Positions 1 to 12,162 of a stretch of 64,000 nucleotides of DNA are shown one piece after another. Below the pieces are notes generated by a model. That model did not search any database. It had not been told where the DNA came from and saw only the letters and a list, made by a program, of their open reading frames with translations. A program made the position numbers and the translations under genes. Each line of letters opens with the position of its first letter. Within the stretch, counting starts at the first letter, position 1. Origin of the DNA: Blakeslea trispora (taxonomy: Eukaryota > Mucoromycota > Mucoromycetes > Mucorales > Choanephoraceae); assembly GCA_025331445.1 (NCBI GenBank), contig JAIWNE010000106.1, positions 1-64,000 on the forward strand, written 5' to 3'.

Positions 1-299
1 ACGTATACCCATTCCCTCTCATTTCAGCAATTCATTATCACATACCATCTCTTACAACCAAACACTTGCAGCACAAAATATTTCATGCTCTAAAGAAGAC
101 AAGAAGTTTAATAAACCATAATCGTACATTTCAATCATTTTTCCTTGTTACACTCAATGCCTTTAAAAAAGAAAAAGGTAAAGCTGTGATCTGCCTGCTG
201 GCCTTGAAATGCAATGCATTTGATCCTAAAAAAATTATATATTTTTTTTTTTTTTATTTCTTTTGTTTTTTTTGGGTTTGGTTGCTAATTATATCAATT

Positions 300-1286
300 A
301 TGTCAAAAGTTACAGTGAGCAAGTTGGTGCAGCAATGGGGAGAAAAGACTTCTAAACGAATAGAAAGGCCTTCAAGTTCTCAAATCTCCAAAATGATAAA
401 AGCAGCGCCTGACAGTCTAGAGGCTAAACTTGCTACTAATCCTTATGGTAAGATACATTTTACATAGGTTGTACTATATGTTGTCTTATTTGTGCATATA
501 TCAGCTGCCATGTTGGCTTCACCTCTGAGAAGGTGTGCATTTCATAGTCGCATAATCCCTTCAAGTGAGTTTAATTGCAAGAATTCTGCTTGAGATTTAC
601 TAAAGTAGTCTATTTTTTCTTGTTAAGAAAGGCCTCTTGCTGAGGTTTGAACTAGGATGGCATCCTGAGACAAAACTAAATTGGGCCTTTCCAACTGTAG
701 GAGATAAACTAGGAAACAAAGGATTTGGCTATTATGTTCGATTAAATAAGGATGTAGTAGAAGTTATTCAGAAAGGAAGCAAGTATACTCAGTTATACAT
801 CTTTTCTTTATATATACTAACCGTCATACCTGTAAAGGCTACAACGCAGTGTTCCGAGGAAAGGCAACATATCGTCCAGATATGGTTGAGCATGTTGAAA
901 GCAAGTTTTCTCAACTGATACAGACTAGACTTAAACAATACTCGATGAATTCATTTGATCTACTAAAGCCTATTTCTTCCAAACAATGGCTACCATCATC
1001 ATTATCTACACCCATGGGCTACCAATGCATCTTATCGTTTGATAGCGATATTGACAGTGTCGCACTTGACCATTCCGTTATGTTAGATAAGCACACAATT
1101 CAACACAATGTACCATGTTATCCTGTACATCGTATTGTATCCCCTCAGCAGATAGACAAAATAAAGAGCCAGCTTGATTGCAGCCCATCACAGTCGATCG
1201 TTTTAGGTGTTCCCAAGCTGCCAAAAACAACACAGCTTGCTTCAGATCTATGGCGGTACTATTGCCTTTATCTTTATAAAAAATAA
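300..1286 (+). CDS. Unrecognised protein, multi-exon
   Basis: I do not recognise the family with confidence. The start at 300 gives a basic N-terminus (MSKVTVSKLVQQWGEK). Exon 1 ends at 447 (AATCCTTATG then GTAAGA). The next exon, about 505-564, encodes AAMLASPLRRCAFHSRIIPS, and the third (from about 629) encodes KGLLLRFELGWHPETKLNW and a GNKGFGYYVRLNK segment. The last exon, from about 838, encodes YNAVFRGKATYRPDMVEHVE and runs to the stop at 1286. The ASPLR-C pattern recalls a fungal family of poorly described, perhaps mitochondrial, proteins, but that is a weak memory and not a claim. The junction between about 782 and 838 has a good branch-point-like TACTAAC (817-823) and a plain AG acceptor, yet the only donor I see leaves the exons out of phase by one base. 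The reading across it is therefore uncertain, and a small indel is possible. Confidence 0.55.
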
Positions 1287-1572
1287 CGCTGTTTAATAAA
1301 TACCTATCTTTATCCTGATTACATTTTCTGTTGTTTAAATTCCTAAAATTTAAAAAGAGACGTAAAGCTGTTTTCTGTTATGTAGAATATGACACTAGTA
1401 GCTGAATCAGTTGGAAATTTTATTGCTCGCAATCAGCGATTTTTCTTCTTTTCAAATCCAAAAGTACATTGACTCCTTCCTTGCCTTGCTTCATGTGATC
1501 ATACAAAGGTGTTGAGAGAGGGAGCAATCATGTACACTGCTTAGGCAAATAACAGCATTTTGCATACTCTAT

Positions 1573-4424
1573 TCATTGTTTTGAACTCAAGAGATCTAAT
1601 GAGCCACTGAATGTCAGAGGGCGCTTGGTATGAGCTATCTGTGTCTGTTTGAACTCTGAAAGGGTAAGTAAATGCCTCATTGTAGGCCGGCCGTGAGGAC
1701 AGTTCTAGTTAGTTACATGAGAAGGTGTGAATAAATACAGAAACAAATGAAGTTCCTATTTTTGTTTGTTATTACCCAAGGCTGGTCGATTTCTCCCATA
1801 TGTCGAACAATCTATACATAAACGTTAAACATGTTTAGCTGTATGGCAACAAAAGAAGAAGCTTACTTTAGTCATTTGAGGCATAGTGAGACTATCCCCA
1901 ATACGAGTAGCTTTGTGACAAGCCCTTGAAGCAAACATAGCTCTATTTCTGCTGCATTTAATGCTTCTATCACCTGGCTTTTCATGAATCAAAAAGATAA
2001 TTTCGCTAAAATCCTTTTGATCAAACATCGTGTTTTTACTGAATGGCTGAGAAATAACACGAATTCGTCTTGTAGGCTCGTTCTCAGACAAAACCTCAAC
2101 GTCGAACCCATTGGCTTTAAAGACGTCCAAGTTATCCATAACCACATGTTCTTCTGCTGCTGTGAGATCAAGAATAGGTGGCTGGATCAAACGTTGACTT
2201 TTTATCTCTGTAGTCTTTTGTAATGCCTCGAAATTGTACTTTTCATCAGAAGCATGTTGATCAATAATATATAAATCCTGATCATCTAGCGAAGTAATCA
2301 TAAAGCCTAAATTGAACTGGCCTATAATTTGCATGCGTGCAAAATCAGGTTTACTAATGATTCGACTTAAGGCATGAGTTGCTTTAACATTATCTTGAGT
2401 GTTCGCCACACTTGCTTGTACAAACGTTGCTGTACTGTTTTCTTGTGTGTGGAACGAAGAGGGTATCGGGGATGTAGTGCTAGCATGAAGTGCAGCTAAC
2501 ATTTGATCTAGTGACATTGGTTTGATAGAAACTATTCTGCCTACAGTTTTTTGAAGGCCTGAAAAGGATTTAATGCCTGACATGACCTCGATGTATTCTC
2601 GTGTATCAACCTCTACAGGAGTATGATTCTTGCCATCCATCTCCGTTGCACTTGACATAGATTGCTGAGCGACTTCTTGATGACGTGCTATGGTTAGGTT
2701 GCTTGCTATCGAGCTATGCTCTTGACTAGAGTCATCATCCAGTTCATCCATTTCTTGATCACTGCTTTCTGTTTTAGTCTTGGTTTTTTTAGACACTTCT
2801 TCTTGATCCAGCTTGACTTTTTTACTTGACATGTATTTTAGTAGTGTGCTTGTGGTCGTATGGGCTGCACTACTGTCAGGACGTATCCGCTTCTTTGTAG
2901 TCAGAGAAGGTTGAGACCTAAATGAGTTACCAGAAGACATGGCAAAAGAGCCTAGACTGCTAATACTTTTGACGCGTGAAGGAGTAGGTGAATCAGAGTA
3001 TGAAGAAAGGGTGCTGGCCATTGATTTAGTGGTAGAAGAAGAAAGGTGAGAGACTGAGCTTGATGTTGATATGCTCTCGGATACTGACAAAGGAGAAGAT
3101 GAAGGCGACATGAGTGCATTTACTTGAAATGTCGATCGACTTGGTTCCATAATCTCTCTGAGCTGGTCCAAAATACATTCGACAATCTTATTCTCTTGGT
3201 GTATGAAAATAGTTCGTTTATCAGGGCTGACGTTAACATCATATGCATCTGTAGGCACTAGGAGGTTAGCGATCACAACTGGATATTGATTGGATATAAA
3301 AGAGCGGTAAACCTCATTCATCGCTTTGGCAATCTAATCCAATGTGTATAAGAATTTCTAGACAAGTTTGTCTATTCTATCATTCAAACATACTTTAGAG
3401 AGTACACAGGGCCTTCCGTTGACGAAGAGATATTGACGATCTGCACTGCTTCTACCAACACCCCATTCAGGCTTGGATATATAGCCAGTAATTTTAGATC
3501 CTTCATTAACTGCTAAAGACAAATCAATGTCAAAAGGCATGATTTGCGATACTAATTTAGCCCCAAAAACATTTGATATGTTTGCACTTATTTCTTTGTT
3601 TCTACTAGTCGACATGACTTTATTACTAGCTCTATTTGAAGATTAACACAAGTTAGAACAGATGCACTTTTTTTTTGCTAGGCTAATAATCAACGCATAC
3701 TTTTTGGTAGAGGATGATTGATGATTGACAGATATACGGACATTGGTAGAAATGATGGAGTAGGCTTGAATCATAGTCAAAGCTTTGCCATACTCTCGCT
3801 TGATGTTACGTTTGAATTCTGCTAATCGGACAGGCAAGGACTGAAATAGACCTGTCAGTTGGATTGTAGTCCCTTTTTGCCTGGAGATGGGATTCTTTTG
3901 GTACAATGCACCATTGTGATCATACTCGAGCTTTACACCCATTGGTGCTTGCTCCTTCGTGGCTGTAATGACAGTCAGTTGAGCCAACGCACATAATGAA
4001 CTGAGTGCTTCTCCTCGAAACCCAAAGGTAATCACTCTCTCTAAATCCTCGAAACTAGATAACTTTGACGTGTAGTGCTTTAGAGCTGTTGCATAGTGAA
4101 TACATCTCATTTAATGATAAGTTTCAGTTGAAATCAACTTACCTAATGTCTCATAATTCATCGGATCAATGCCTGATCCGTCGTCCACAATCTCTAGACC
4201 TTCAAGCCCGCTGTCTTTAAAATTGATATCTAGATTGATAATGTTATTTGATTACTTTCTGTTTCTTTCATAGTTGTCTCCTAAGGCCTACCAACTGAAG
4301 TAGCACCTGCATCAATGCTATTTTCAACTAGTTCCTTCACTGCTGTAGCTAAATCGAGAACTACCTGTCCTGAACAGATTCTGTGGACAGACTGTTTGTC
4401 AATAGCAGCGATCATGCCAACCAT
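1573..4424 (-). CDS. PMS1: MutL homologue PMS1 (human PMS2 type), mismatch-repair endonuclease subunit
   Basis: This is the catalytic partner of MLH1 in MutL alpha, which nicks DNA during nuclear mismatch repair. The N-terminus at 4424 begins [20 protein letters not shown] and continues with the GHKL ATPase motifs: [11 protein letters not shown], then after an intron [10 protein letters not shown], then [16 protein letters not shown]. The transducer domain follows ([28 protein letters not shown]). A long Ser/Thr/Lys-rich linker, about 2,350-3,150, leads to the C-terminal dimerisation/endonuclease domain with QFNLGFMI, the metal-binding [12 protein letters not shown] motif and [15 protein letters not shown] short last exon, about 1,573-1,700, supplies [12 protein letters not shown], the Cys-Pro-His metal motif near the C-terminus. 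About six exons give roughly 830 residues. All endonuclease motifs that separate PMS1/PMS2 from MLH1 are present. ACHK replaces the commoner ACR-K. Confidence 0.93.
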
Positions 4425-4582
4425 ACTGATGACAAGCTTTAAGAAATACTAAAAAGAAAAAAAGAAAGAAATACAAGCACTTCAATCGCACAGCAATAAC
4501 ATTCATGTCCCGATACGCGTTATCACGCAAACGCGAATATTTCCAAATTTATTTATATTTTGACAAAAGAAAAAAGTTTAAA

Positions 4583-6067
4583 TTAGGCAGGTGGTAAGAA
4601 AGCAGCATAAAGAACAATGCCTGCTAAACCATATAACACAAAATAGCCAAGTATCATGTTGGCAGTTCTTACTGAAGATTTTTCAGGCCCAAATCCTTTG
4701 ATCCATACATGACCTATATACCAATATAAAGGAGGCAGCGAAGTAAAGAATCGAATGATGACTTGCACATGCATACTAGTAGTTACAAATAACAGCAGAA
4801 ACAACCACAAATACATGTGAGCCAAAACAGATGAACTAAAAAATGTGTCTTTTTCAGTTTCTTTCTTTTGCTGAACAGCTCCTAGCGTAAGGAATCGTAC
4901 AGGATCGTGCTCGATATATGCCTTCAGACCTAATACACTAATGGCGATTATGGGTGCAGCAAGTAAGAAATTAGGTATCTGCTTCAGTTCATAATAAGAC
5001 AAAAACCCATTGCCCCTGCAACATAAAAAATAGGTTAGCTAAACAGAGCAAAGATAAAAAGGAAAAACAACTACATCCTACCAGTACTCTTTTTGAACAA
5101 ATGAATATAAAAGAGGAAGTTTGCTTGAACACCATGGTCTGTCTAATGAACAAAATTTGCTGTAGCCATAGTACTGAAACAAGGCGAAACCCGATATTGT
5201 GAACAAAGTATATAAAACTGCTCTACAGATACCTAGGATGAGCTTCTAGTTATCGAAAAAAAGGTGGGAAAAGGTGAGTTGTGTTGCACCGTTGAACGAA
5301 TAAATTGATGTTACTCTTTTATAGCGCCACAATGGCTGCACAACGAGATCATAGATGAAAAATCCAGAGTAGATGATTGCGTTTGAGCGGGCAGCGGAAG
5401 CGATGCCCCAGACGATAGCTGCGAACAAATATTTCTTTTCAGCCACCCATTGCATTCCTTTAAAACTCAATAGTGCAAACATGGACTCGCTATTAAATGA
5501 GGACATAAACATGGTAGGAGGAGACAAGCAGAATGCAATCGCAGCTGTATTTGCTAAAGCTTTGTTTTTGGGCATCAGTGCCAGCGTGAGCCTGCCATGA
5601 TCAATGAATTATGGTTTTAGAAGCCAGCGAGAATAGATGTATGATGGAGCACTCACTTATATAAAGAGCCTGCTGCCAATACAAATGATACGTTGGCAAA
5701 AATCACGCCGGATAACAATAAGGTTTGTTGTCTACCAAGAATAGACTGAAGAGGAAAAAAGACTTGGCGGCCATTAGCACACGTACAAATAACGAGATCT
5801 TACTATTAACAAACCTGTGTTGGTAGTCAAGCGCGATAAATAAGGTAACAGGGGAAAAAACGCAGTTTCTTGCTCATAGACATAGCCTTGATCTGCAATG
5901 TGCTGAAAGTACAACGAGTCCCATCTCAAAAAAGCAATCAGAGGGCTTTTGCTCTTTAGTTGGATCTCGGATGAGGAATCATAGCTTCCCGTAAAGCAAT
6001 AAACCAAAGCACCTAAAAGTATAGTCAACAGACGCGAAGCTATTGCAGTAACGTAAATATCTTTCAT
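4583..6067 (-). CDS. GPI18: GPI mannosyltransferase 2 (PIG-V/Gpi18 family)
   Basis: This is an ER multi-pass enzyme that adds the second mannose to the GPI-anchor precursor. The first exon starts at 6067 (MKDIYVTAIASRLL), has a first membrane segment, and then the conserved luminal loop FLRWDSLYFQHIADQGYVYE followed by TAFFPLLPYLSR. A later exon has LSPPTMFMSSFNSESMFALL and GIASAARSNAIIYSGFFIYD, both typical of PIG-V. The last exon (4583-5002) contains further membrane helices and ends AAFLPPA. Several short introns split the gene. It is divergently arranged with the copper transporter at 6301 and shares a 233-bp upstream region with it. The family call comes from the RWD and SARSN-type motifs; exact internal exon edges were not all resolved. 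Confidence 0.87.
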
Positions 6068-6300
6068 CTATATATCAGTTATTTTCATGAGCCGAAAAAA
6101 AGGAGGGGGATAGACAGATAAAGAGGGAGTCAACAGGAGTTCCACAGGTTCATGCGAGGTTTCCAAGGCAGAACGAGCCAATCAAAAACGACAGAGTAAT
6201 GATCCTCTTCTCTTTTTTTTTTTTACTATTATGTTTGATGCTTTCTTTTCTTTTTGTTTATCTATCCGTTTTTTCCCTTTGAATTGACTACAAATAAACA
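6068..6300. promoter_or_regulatory. Shared divergent promoter region (GPI18 / CTR) with a CCAAT box
   Basis: This 233-bp interval separates the two divergent start codons. It contains AGCCAATCA with the CCAAT core at 6178-6182 and a pyrimidine-rich run (about 6205-6270) leading into the CTR start. The CCAAT pentamer is the usual HAP/NF-Y site in fungi; its use here is inferred only from position. Confidence 0.4.
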
Positions 6301-6922
6301 ATGGAAAATCATGAGATGATGGGACATCATACCGGCCATGATATGGAAGGACATGATATGCCCGCCAGTTGTGACATGAATGTAACTTGATTGTAGTAGT
6401 ATTGTGATACCCAAAAAATCAACCAATTCTACATAGATGTTATTTAACTGGCAAACGCAACATGTTTGTATAGTTTTTGAATGGTGGCATGTTCATAATG
6501 CGGCAGAGTTATTTTTATCATGTATAGCTGTCTTCTGCGTTGCCATGGCTTACGAGTATCTGCATGTATGGACAGCTCAATGGGATGAACAACGATCACA
6601 AGCAGAAAAGAAGAGATTATCAGAACAAAGGATGTTAGTCAATGGCTTGGAGGACGAGGAGGCAATTGTGCATCCAACCAGTACCACAGACTTCCTTAGA
6701 AAAGATCTGTCAAAGAAGGCCCATACTATTAAACAGGCAAGACATCAACATTTATTAAGGTCCATACTTTACGCTGCGCTTGTAGCTATAAGCTTTTGGC
6801 TTATGTTGGTTTTCATGACTTACAATGGCTATCTGATGATTGCCGTTGTTTTGGGTGCTGGATTTGGACATTTAGTATTTGGCAAACGATCAACAATTAG
6901 TCGCGATATTCAATGCCATTAA
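6301..6922 (+). CDS. CTR-type high-affinity copper transporter
   Basis: Exon 1 (6301-6381) encodes a 27-residue Met/His-rich N-terminus containing GHHTGHDMEGHDM, typical of copper-collecting ectodomains. A 55-bp intron follows, and exon 2 (6437-6922) adds 161 residues, giving 188 in all. The junction yields CDMNMLFNW followed by CIVFEWWHVHNAAELFLSC, the first membrane segment of CTR proteins. A long charged cytoplasmic loop (QWDEQRSQAEKKRLSEQR) follows. The second helix contains MLVFM, matching the MxxxM copper-coordinating motif. The third contains GAGFGHLVFG, matching the GxxxG packing motif. Three helices and the trimer-forming motifs are therefore complete. CTR2-like (vacuolar) and CTR1-like (plasma membrane) cannot be separated by eye. 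It shares its upstream region with GPI18. Confidence 0.92.
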
Positions 6923-7062
6923 AAGCATATTTTTTTTTATGTAAATAAATAGAAGAGAAGTTTGATTTATTAATGATGAACACTAATTTGCTTTCAAATT
7001 CAAACTATGGGTATAAAGCGATTATGTATGTATGTATGTGTGTCTAATTTTAAAATAGGATA

Positions 7063-10000
7063 TTATCGCCAAGATGAATCAACAACCCCAAACGAATTGG
7101 GTATATTGGCAGATGCATTATAGCCCATCGATTGATCGTTTGCTGACGACGATGTTGTTTGATAATTGCCACTTTGGACAGAAGATGGATGGCCTGGAAA
7201 ATCAAGTATATGATTGTTAGCATCACTGAAAGAGTTGGGGTCGTAAAAATCAGATGTATGGTGGTGAAAGGTAGGATGGTTAAAAATAGAAGGTACTCCT
7301 TCTCCTAAACCAAATGTCTCGAGCTGAGTTTTGTGATGAACAGGATCCATAGATCGTACAGGACTATCAACAGTGTCTGCAGCATAGTCATCTGCTTTGT
7401 TTCCCTGCTTTCCTTCCTTGGCAAATCGTATCTGCGTGTGCTGTCTTCGAGGTGCACCCAAAGTAGCATCACCTCTGCCATTGAACCAGTTCAACCAACG
7501 GTCAAGGGCAGCTTCATCGCTTACTTGAAACATAAATACAAGTCCATCAGTTGTACGTACACGGAATGTGTGATGCTGTCTACTGTCTGACTTGATCACT
7601 TCGCAGCTTACATAATTGTAAAGCTTTGTGTTCCTTCCCGATTTCTAGTGATGAAAATAGCTTAGCTTCACTGTCTATTGAATGTCTCTTTATATGTATC
7701 TTACGCCAGAGAGGACAAAGAAGTGTTTCATCGGCACAAGTACGATATGCTTCAATTCCCATATTGATAGAAATTTATAGCGAGCCATCCTTTTTACAGG
7801 TAAAATACCTTCGTGTGCTTGTACAGTAAAGTCAAATACATTTTTGGCTACAAGATTTAGATTGAGACTTTCGTCAGTAGAGCCAAATGAAGAGAACTTT
7901 GTCAGCTGAGCTTGGCTATCAGTATTCATGCGATATAGGCTGATCTTTTTGTTGCTTTTGATGATATGTTTAACGATCAAAATGAATTTTGGCAGGAATA
8001 ATACCAAGATAGTAAATGTGGCTGCAAACAAGATACTTCCAATCTTCAAATACGTTCTAACTACATAGTTTTCGATGGGCAAAAAGAAGTTGGGGGTGGC
8101 TACCATAGCTGCCAGGCCTGTGTTGCTAAATTAAGAAACTCAGTTCCTTGTTGGTGGTACAAACGTAGCAAATGATTACTTACTAACTCACATAAGCAAT
8201 CTGTGTTGCTTCTGACCATTTGCTCCCCACATTGCGAGTCTAAGAAAAAAAAATTATGAGAAAACGTATCAATGTGAAAACACAATGTTACTTACTTTAA
8301 AGGCTAAGAAAGCCGAAATGACAATCAAAATAGCACACCATACTAAAGCAATCAATTCGACAACAGTAATATTGTCCCAAGTTCCTACTTTGGCGGAAGG
8401 GTATCCACAAAGCCAGCAGTAAGAGGATGGAGATACCATGACTTCCTCAATAACTATAGGGTATAATGCATACCAAACAATAAGAGGTAATAGACCTATA
8501 ATTGCAAAAGCGGCTACAATCCGAACAAGGAAATAAGATTTGAGCTGTGATGTTCGTATTGTGAAAACGTTCTGAAAGCTACACACGAGCACAAAATATA
8601 TAAGTTTCTCAAATTATAGGTTACAATGAACTTGTGCTTACATTCGGTAAATTCTAATTGTAACAATGAAAAAAAAAAAAAGTAAATACAAAAAGCAAGT
8701 AACTACCACTATGTTTGCTTGATTGCTTACCTGTAGTTTCTGGCAACGATACTGCCTATTACAAGCACGAATCCAATCAACAAGAGGATTTGCCTAAAAA
8801 TGCATTTGGCAGGATTTGGCTTCCCGAGATATAAGGCAACTGCTACATAAGTAAATGCAATACCTGTTATCTGCAGGTAGCAAAAGATAGGGCTGGACAC
8901 CATAATAGGCTTAAGATCTCGATTCAAGAAAATGAGAACAAACATAATTAGAGTGAACGCAAAGCCAAATACACAGACAGCTAAAATGATCATGCCTGTT
9001 ACATTCTTTACAGTGGGGTTAAGTGCTAACAGGCATTTTAGTAGATGAGTAAAATAAGATTTTTCTGGAAGCGCATTGTAGCACGTTACCTGATCGTTCA
9101 AGCATTTGTGAAGGTTTTTCCGTTGTGTGTCCCAAATAAAATATACTAGTGTTGGGCAAGAATTCGAACTCATTTAGCTTGACTGTTGCGTATGGTATAC
9201 TTGTTCCATTCATCATGTAGAGAAGCTGAAAATAACTAGGTAGAAAAACATATAAATAAAATATTCCTTTTTAGCAACTTGCTCTTAGTCAATTGAATTA
9301 CCCTGCATTCAAATCACCTTTGGTTTTGTAGAAAGAAATAAGAAAAAAAAAAAGGTCAGGGACAGCACTTATCAGTTAGAGAAACTTTCTCTCTCTATTA
9401 GTTTACCTGTTTCAGAAAAGTTCATGTATCCTATTCAACTCAATTGTCAGAAAAAAAAGCACTTTGTTTGCACTATACTTCATTACCTGCAGGACCTGTA
9501 TTATTTAGGTTGTAGAATTGAGGCGTCATGATAGAGGAATTAAATGTTCCTTTGCTCAAATCAGATAGACCAGCTGCTCTGCCACCAGGATAAGAGTTCA
9601 GGGCCTATGAAGTTGAGGGTGATTAGTTTAAAGAAAATTGTAATTAAATTATATAGTCTATATTTTAGGCATACCTTGTTTAGGCCAAGTGCAAGCAGCT
9701 CTGTGCATGCATAAGCTTGTGGAGCATTATAAGACAACCCTGTCGTATTCCATTCCCGAGAATTGCTACTGTGGTACAAAATGATTGTAAGTAAGAAAAA
9801 AAAGTTGGGTTTCTTGTTTCATTGAAAGTCTTACAATCCAGCAGGAACACGTTGGGTTTTCCAAATTTGGTCTAAGACATCATATTCAGGCACACCAGTC
9901 ACTAGAGATAGATATTAATCCAAGAGTTTTTGTTTTATTAAAAGTATACTTTTGGTTCTTACATTCCCATAGCCCGCTAATGAACATGAGCCCGTCATAC

Positions 10001-11151
10001 GACGCTAGTTCCTCAGCAGATTTCGCATTGCTTTGTAATACGGGAGAAATGTCGTTGGTTACTATCCATGCCCAGCCTTTTTGTAACAATCCCATCTCTC
10101 TATCAAACCAATCACCCATGAGTATATAAAAAATTAGAAAGCATGGATTGGAAAGGTACCTTGCTTTGTTCAGAATGGCTATTTGGTCATTGGTATCTGA
10201 ATCTGCCAGAACGACAACGCGAGACCCTGAAGCACGAAGCTGAGAAAGAGAGTCTGTGTATAAAGTGATTAAGTCAGCTTGTTGCATGTGGAGATAGAAT
10301 TGGTGAATTTCTACCTTCAATCTCCTCCGCGGTCAAGCTGTAGAGAGGAATGTTTGTCATTATATTGATGTTGCGCTTATTTGCTTGATTCTTGACTGTA
10401 CGAAGCATCTGTTGCCCAACAGCATCATTTGTATATATGATCGCAAACATGTTCCAGCCCATACTACTGACCCAATCCACCAATGATTCTCCATAGAGTG
10501 TGACGCTGCCAACAGTTCTGAAAAAATAGGGATATATATATTTGTCGGTTAAATCGTATGAAGCGGAAGCGAATGAGCATTGAGGTATTTTTTGAACGCC
10601 CGTAATTGATGCAGTGGCTTCTGTCATGGCAGAAACTATATCGCCAATGACGGCACTACAAGATAAGACTCATTAGGCTAAATGATAATCTAATCTGAAA
10701 GTGATATTTACTTGACATTATCTTGGATCATCTGTACAGCTGCAAGTGATGTTTTTCCCGGGTGACTTTCATCTGAGTAATATCTAGTAAAGTTTAACTG
10801 TACATCTAGATAAATTCATAAGAGGCAAGCGCTTATTGTTGGTTGATTTATTGTGTATCTACCATTCAAAATGTTTTGTTCTTCTATTGATTTCGCTGCT
10901 AATTGAATGGCTACTTCGCTAGTGATAATGATGTTGCTTAATGTAGGATCGTTCGTCTTAACGTCAGAAGCCTTAGGAAACATAAGCCCAATGTTATAAA
11001 CAGGTTTTTGAACAGTGGCTTGAGGTGGAGGAACGACTGATGTGGTTGAAATTATTCTTGATGTTGTAATACTGGCATTTCTTTGAGCTTTTACTGTGAT
11101 TGATTGAGAAAATAATATCCATATAATACAATGCAATAAAACTACCAACAT
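7063..11151 (-). CDS. Class C GPCR (GABA-B/mGluR-like) with a C-terminal PH domain
   Basis: The start at 11151 is chosen because it begins a signal peptide (MLVVLLHCIIWILFSQ); an in-frame Met at 11196 is possible. The extracellular part resembles a periplasmic-binding/ANF receptor domain: YNIGLMFPKASD, then FASASYDLTDKYIYPYFFRT, GWNMFAIIYTNDAVGQQM and GSRVVVLADSDTND. Seven membrane segments follow between about 9,010 and 7,960, including GMIILAVCVFGFAFTLIMFV, KSYFLVRIVAAFAIIGLLPL and YLKIGSILFAATFTILVLFL, arranged as in the 7tm_3 family. After the last helix, two exons joined across a phase-0 intron (7645-7719, inferred) encode a PH-domain-like module: GILPVKRMARYKFLSIW, HFFVLSG, then TFRVRTTDGLVFMFQV and ALDRWLNWF with the invariant helix Trp. 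The tail to 7063 is low complexity. At least nine introns are present. The ligand is unknown. Confidence 0.82.
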
Positions 11152-12162
11152 CTCAGTGTTTGTGTTAATGCATACAATTGAGAGCAGGTATTGCAAGAGA
11201 AGAAAGAAAGCAAATTATTAAAAAAAAAAGAGAGAAACTCTTCTTTTTCTCCAAAGAAAATTAGAGCCACGACTATCATTTTTGTAACGTTACATGTCTG
11301 TCTCTTTAAATACAGATATTATCGCCTTTTTAGGCTATAGTTAAAACACGATTCAATCGCAAAAAATTGAAAACCCAACCAAAAATCTTTTTTTTGATTG
11401 TCTTGTGAATTTTTTAATGGAGTACAACAAAAGACAAAGAAAATGAAACTTTTAGCACATTACTCTTTCATTTGTAGTTGTTATTCTTTTATCAAAAAAA
11501 AAAATAGAAGAAAAAGTCAATTTGATTCAATTAATAAGCAATTTAATCCAAGCTACAGCTTTCTAAAAAAAAAAAAATACAATAGTAACAATAAAAAAAA
11601 AGCTACATCAACGTGTAGAATTAAGCTCAAGTATACACTCTAATAGAAAACAAAAGCTTCCAAGTATGGGGCACAATAGTAACTGAAGGATGCTTAAGAT
11701 ATAGTAAAATGATATTGACTACACAACACTATTTAGTATGATTAGAGAATCTAAAGATCAAGTAGAACAATAAGCTACATTTTATATATCTTTATAAGCA
11801 CTCAAAGAGAGTGATGTTATGTCCAAAGAATTAATTCTCGTTATGCTATCTCTTGTTTCTATACAAATATATTCATTTTAGCAGAGAAACAATTAAAATA
11901 CTCACGTGTTCAATAGCCGCCACATTAAAAAATATTAAAAAATGCATATTAAAAATCTCAGGGCACATCAGTAAACGTCAACAAATTCATTTTATAGGTT
12001 TTTTTTTTAGAGTTTTCTGCAACAACTACTGTGTTGATCTCTTGTCCTTTTTTTTTTCTGATTTTAGACACAAGTTCTTTGGGTTACTCAATCTTAAATG
12101 AACATAATAAGCCTTGCATCTTTTTTTTTAAAAAAAAACAACAATAAATTCAGTACACCAAT
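11152..12162. other. Gene-less AT-rich interval
   Basis: This is about 1 kb between the GPCR start and the SKT5-like stop. It is very AT-rich with many runs of A or T. The short open frames (for example 11398-11643 and 11853-12101) have compositions dictated by those runs and show no domain. It presumably holds the GPCR promoter and the SKT5-like 3' UTR. I see no RNA gene. Confidence 0.5.

Noticed and set aside
10816..11196. Alternative start of the GPCR at 11196
   Set aside because: It is possible, but the Met at 11151 directly begins the hydrophobic signal peptide and is the simpler start.
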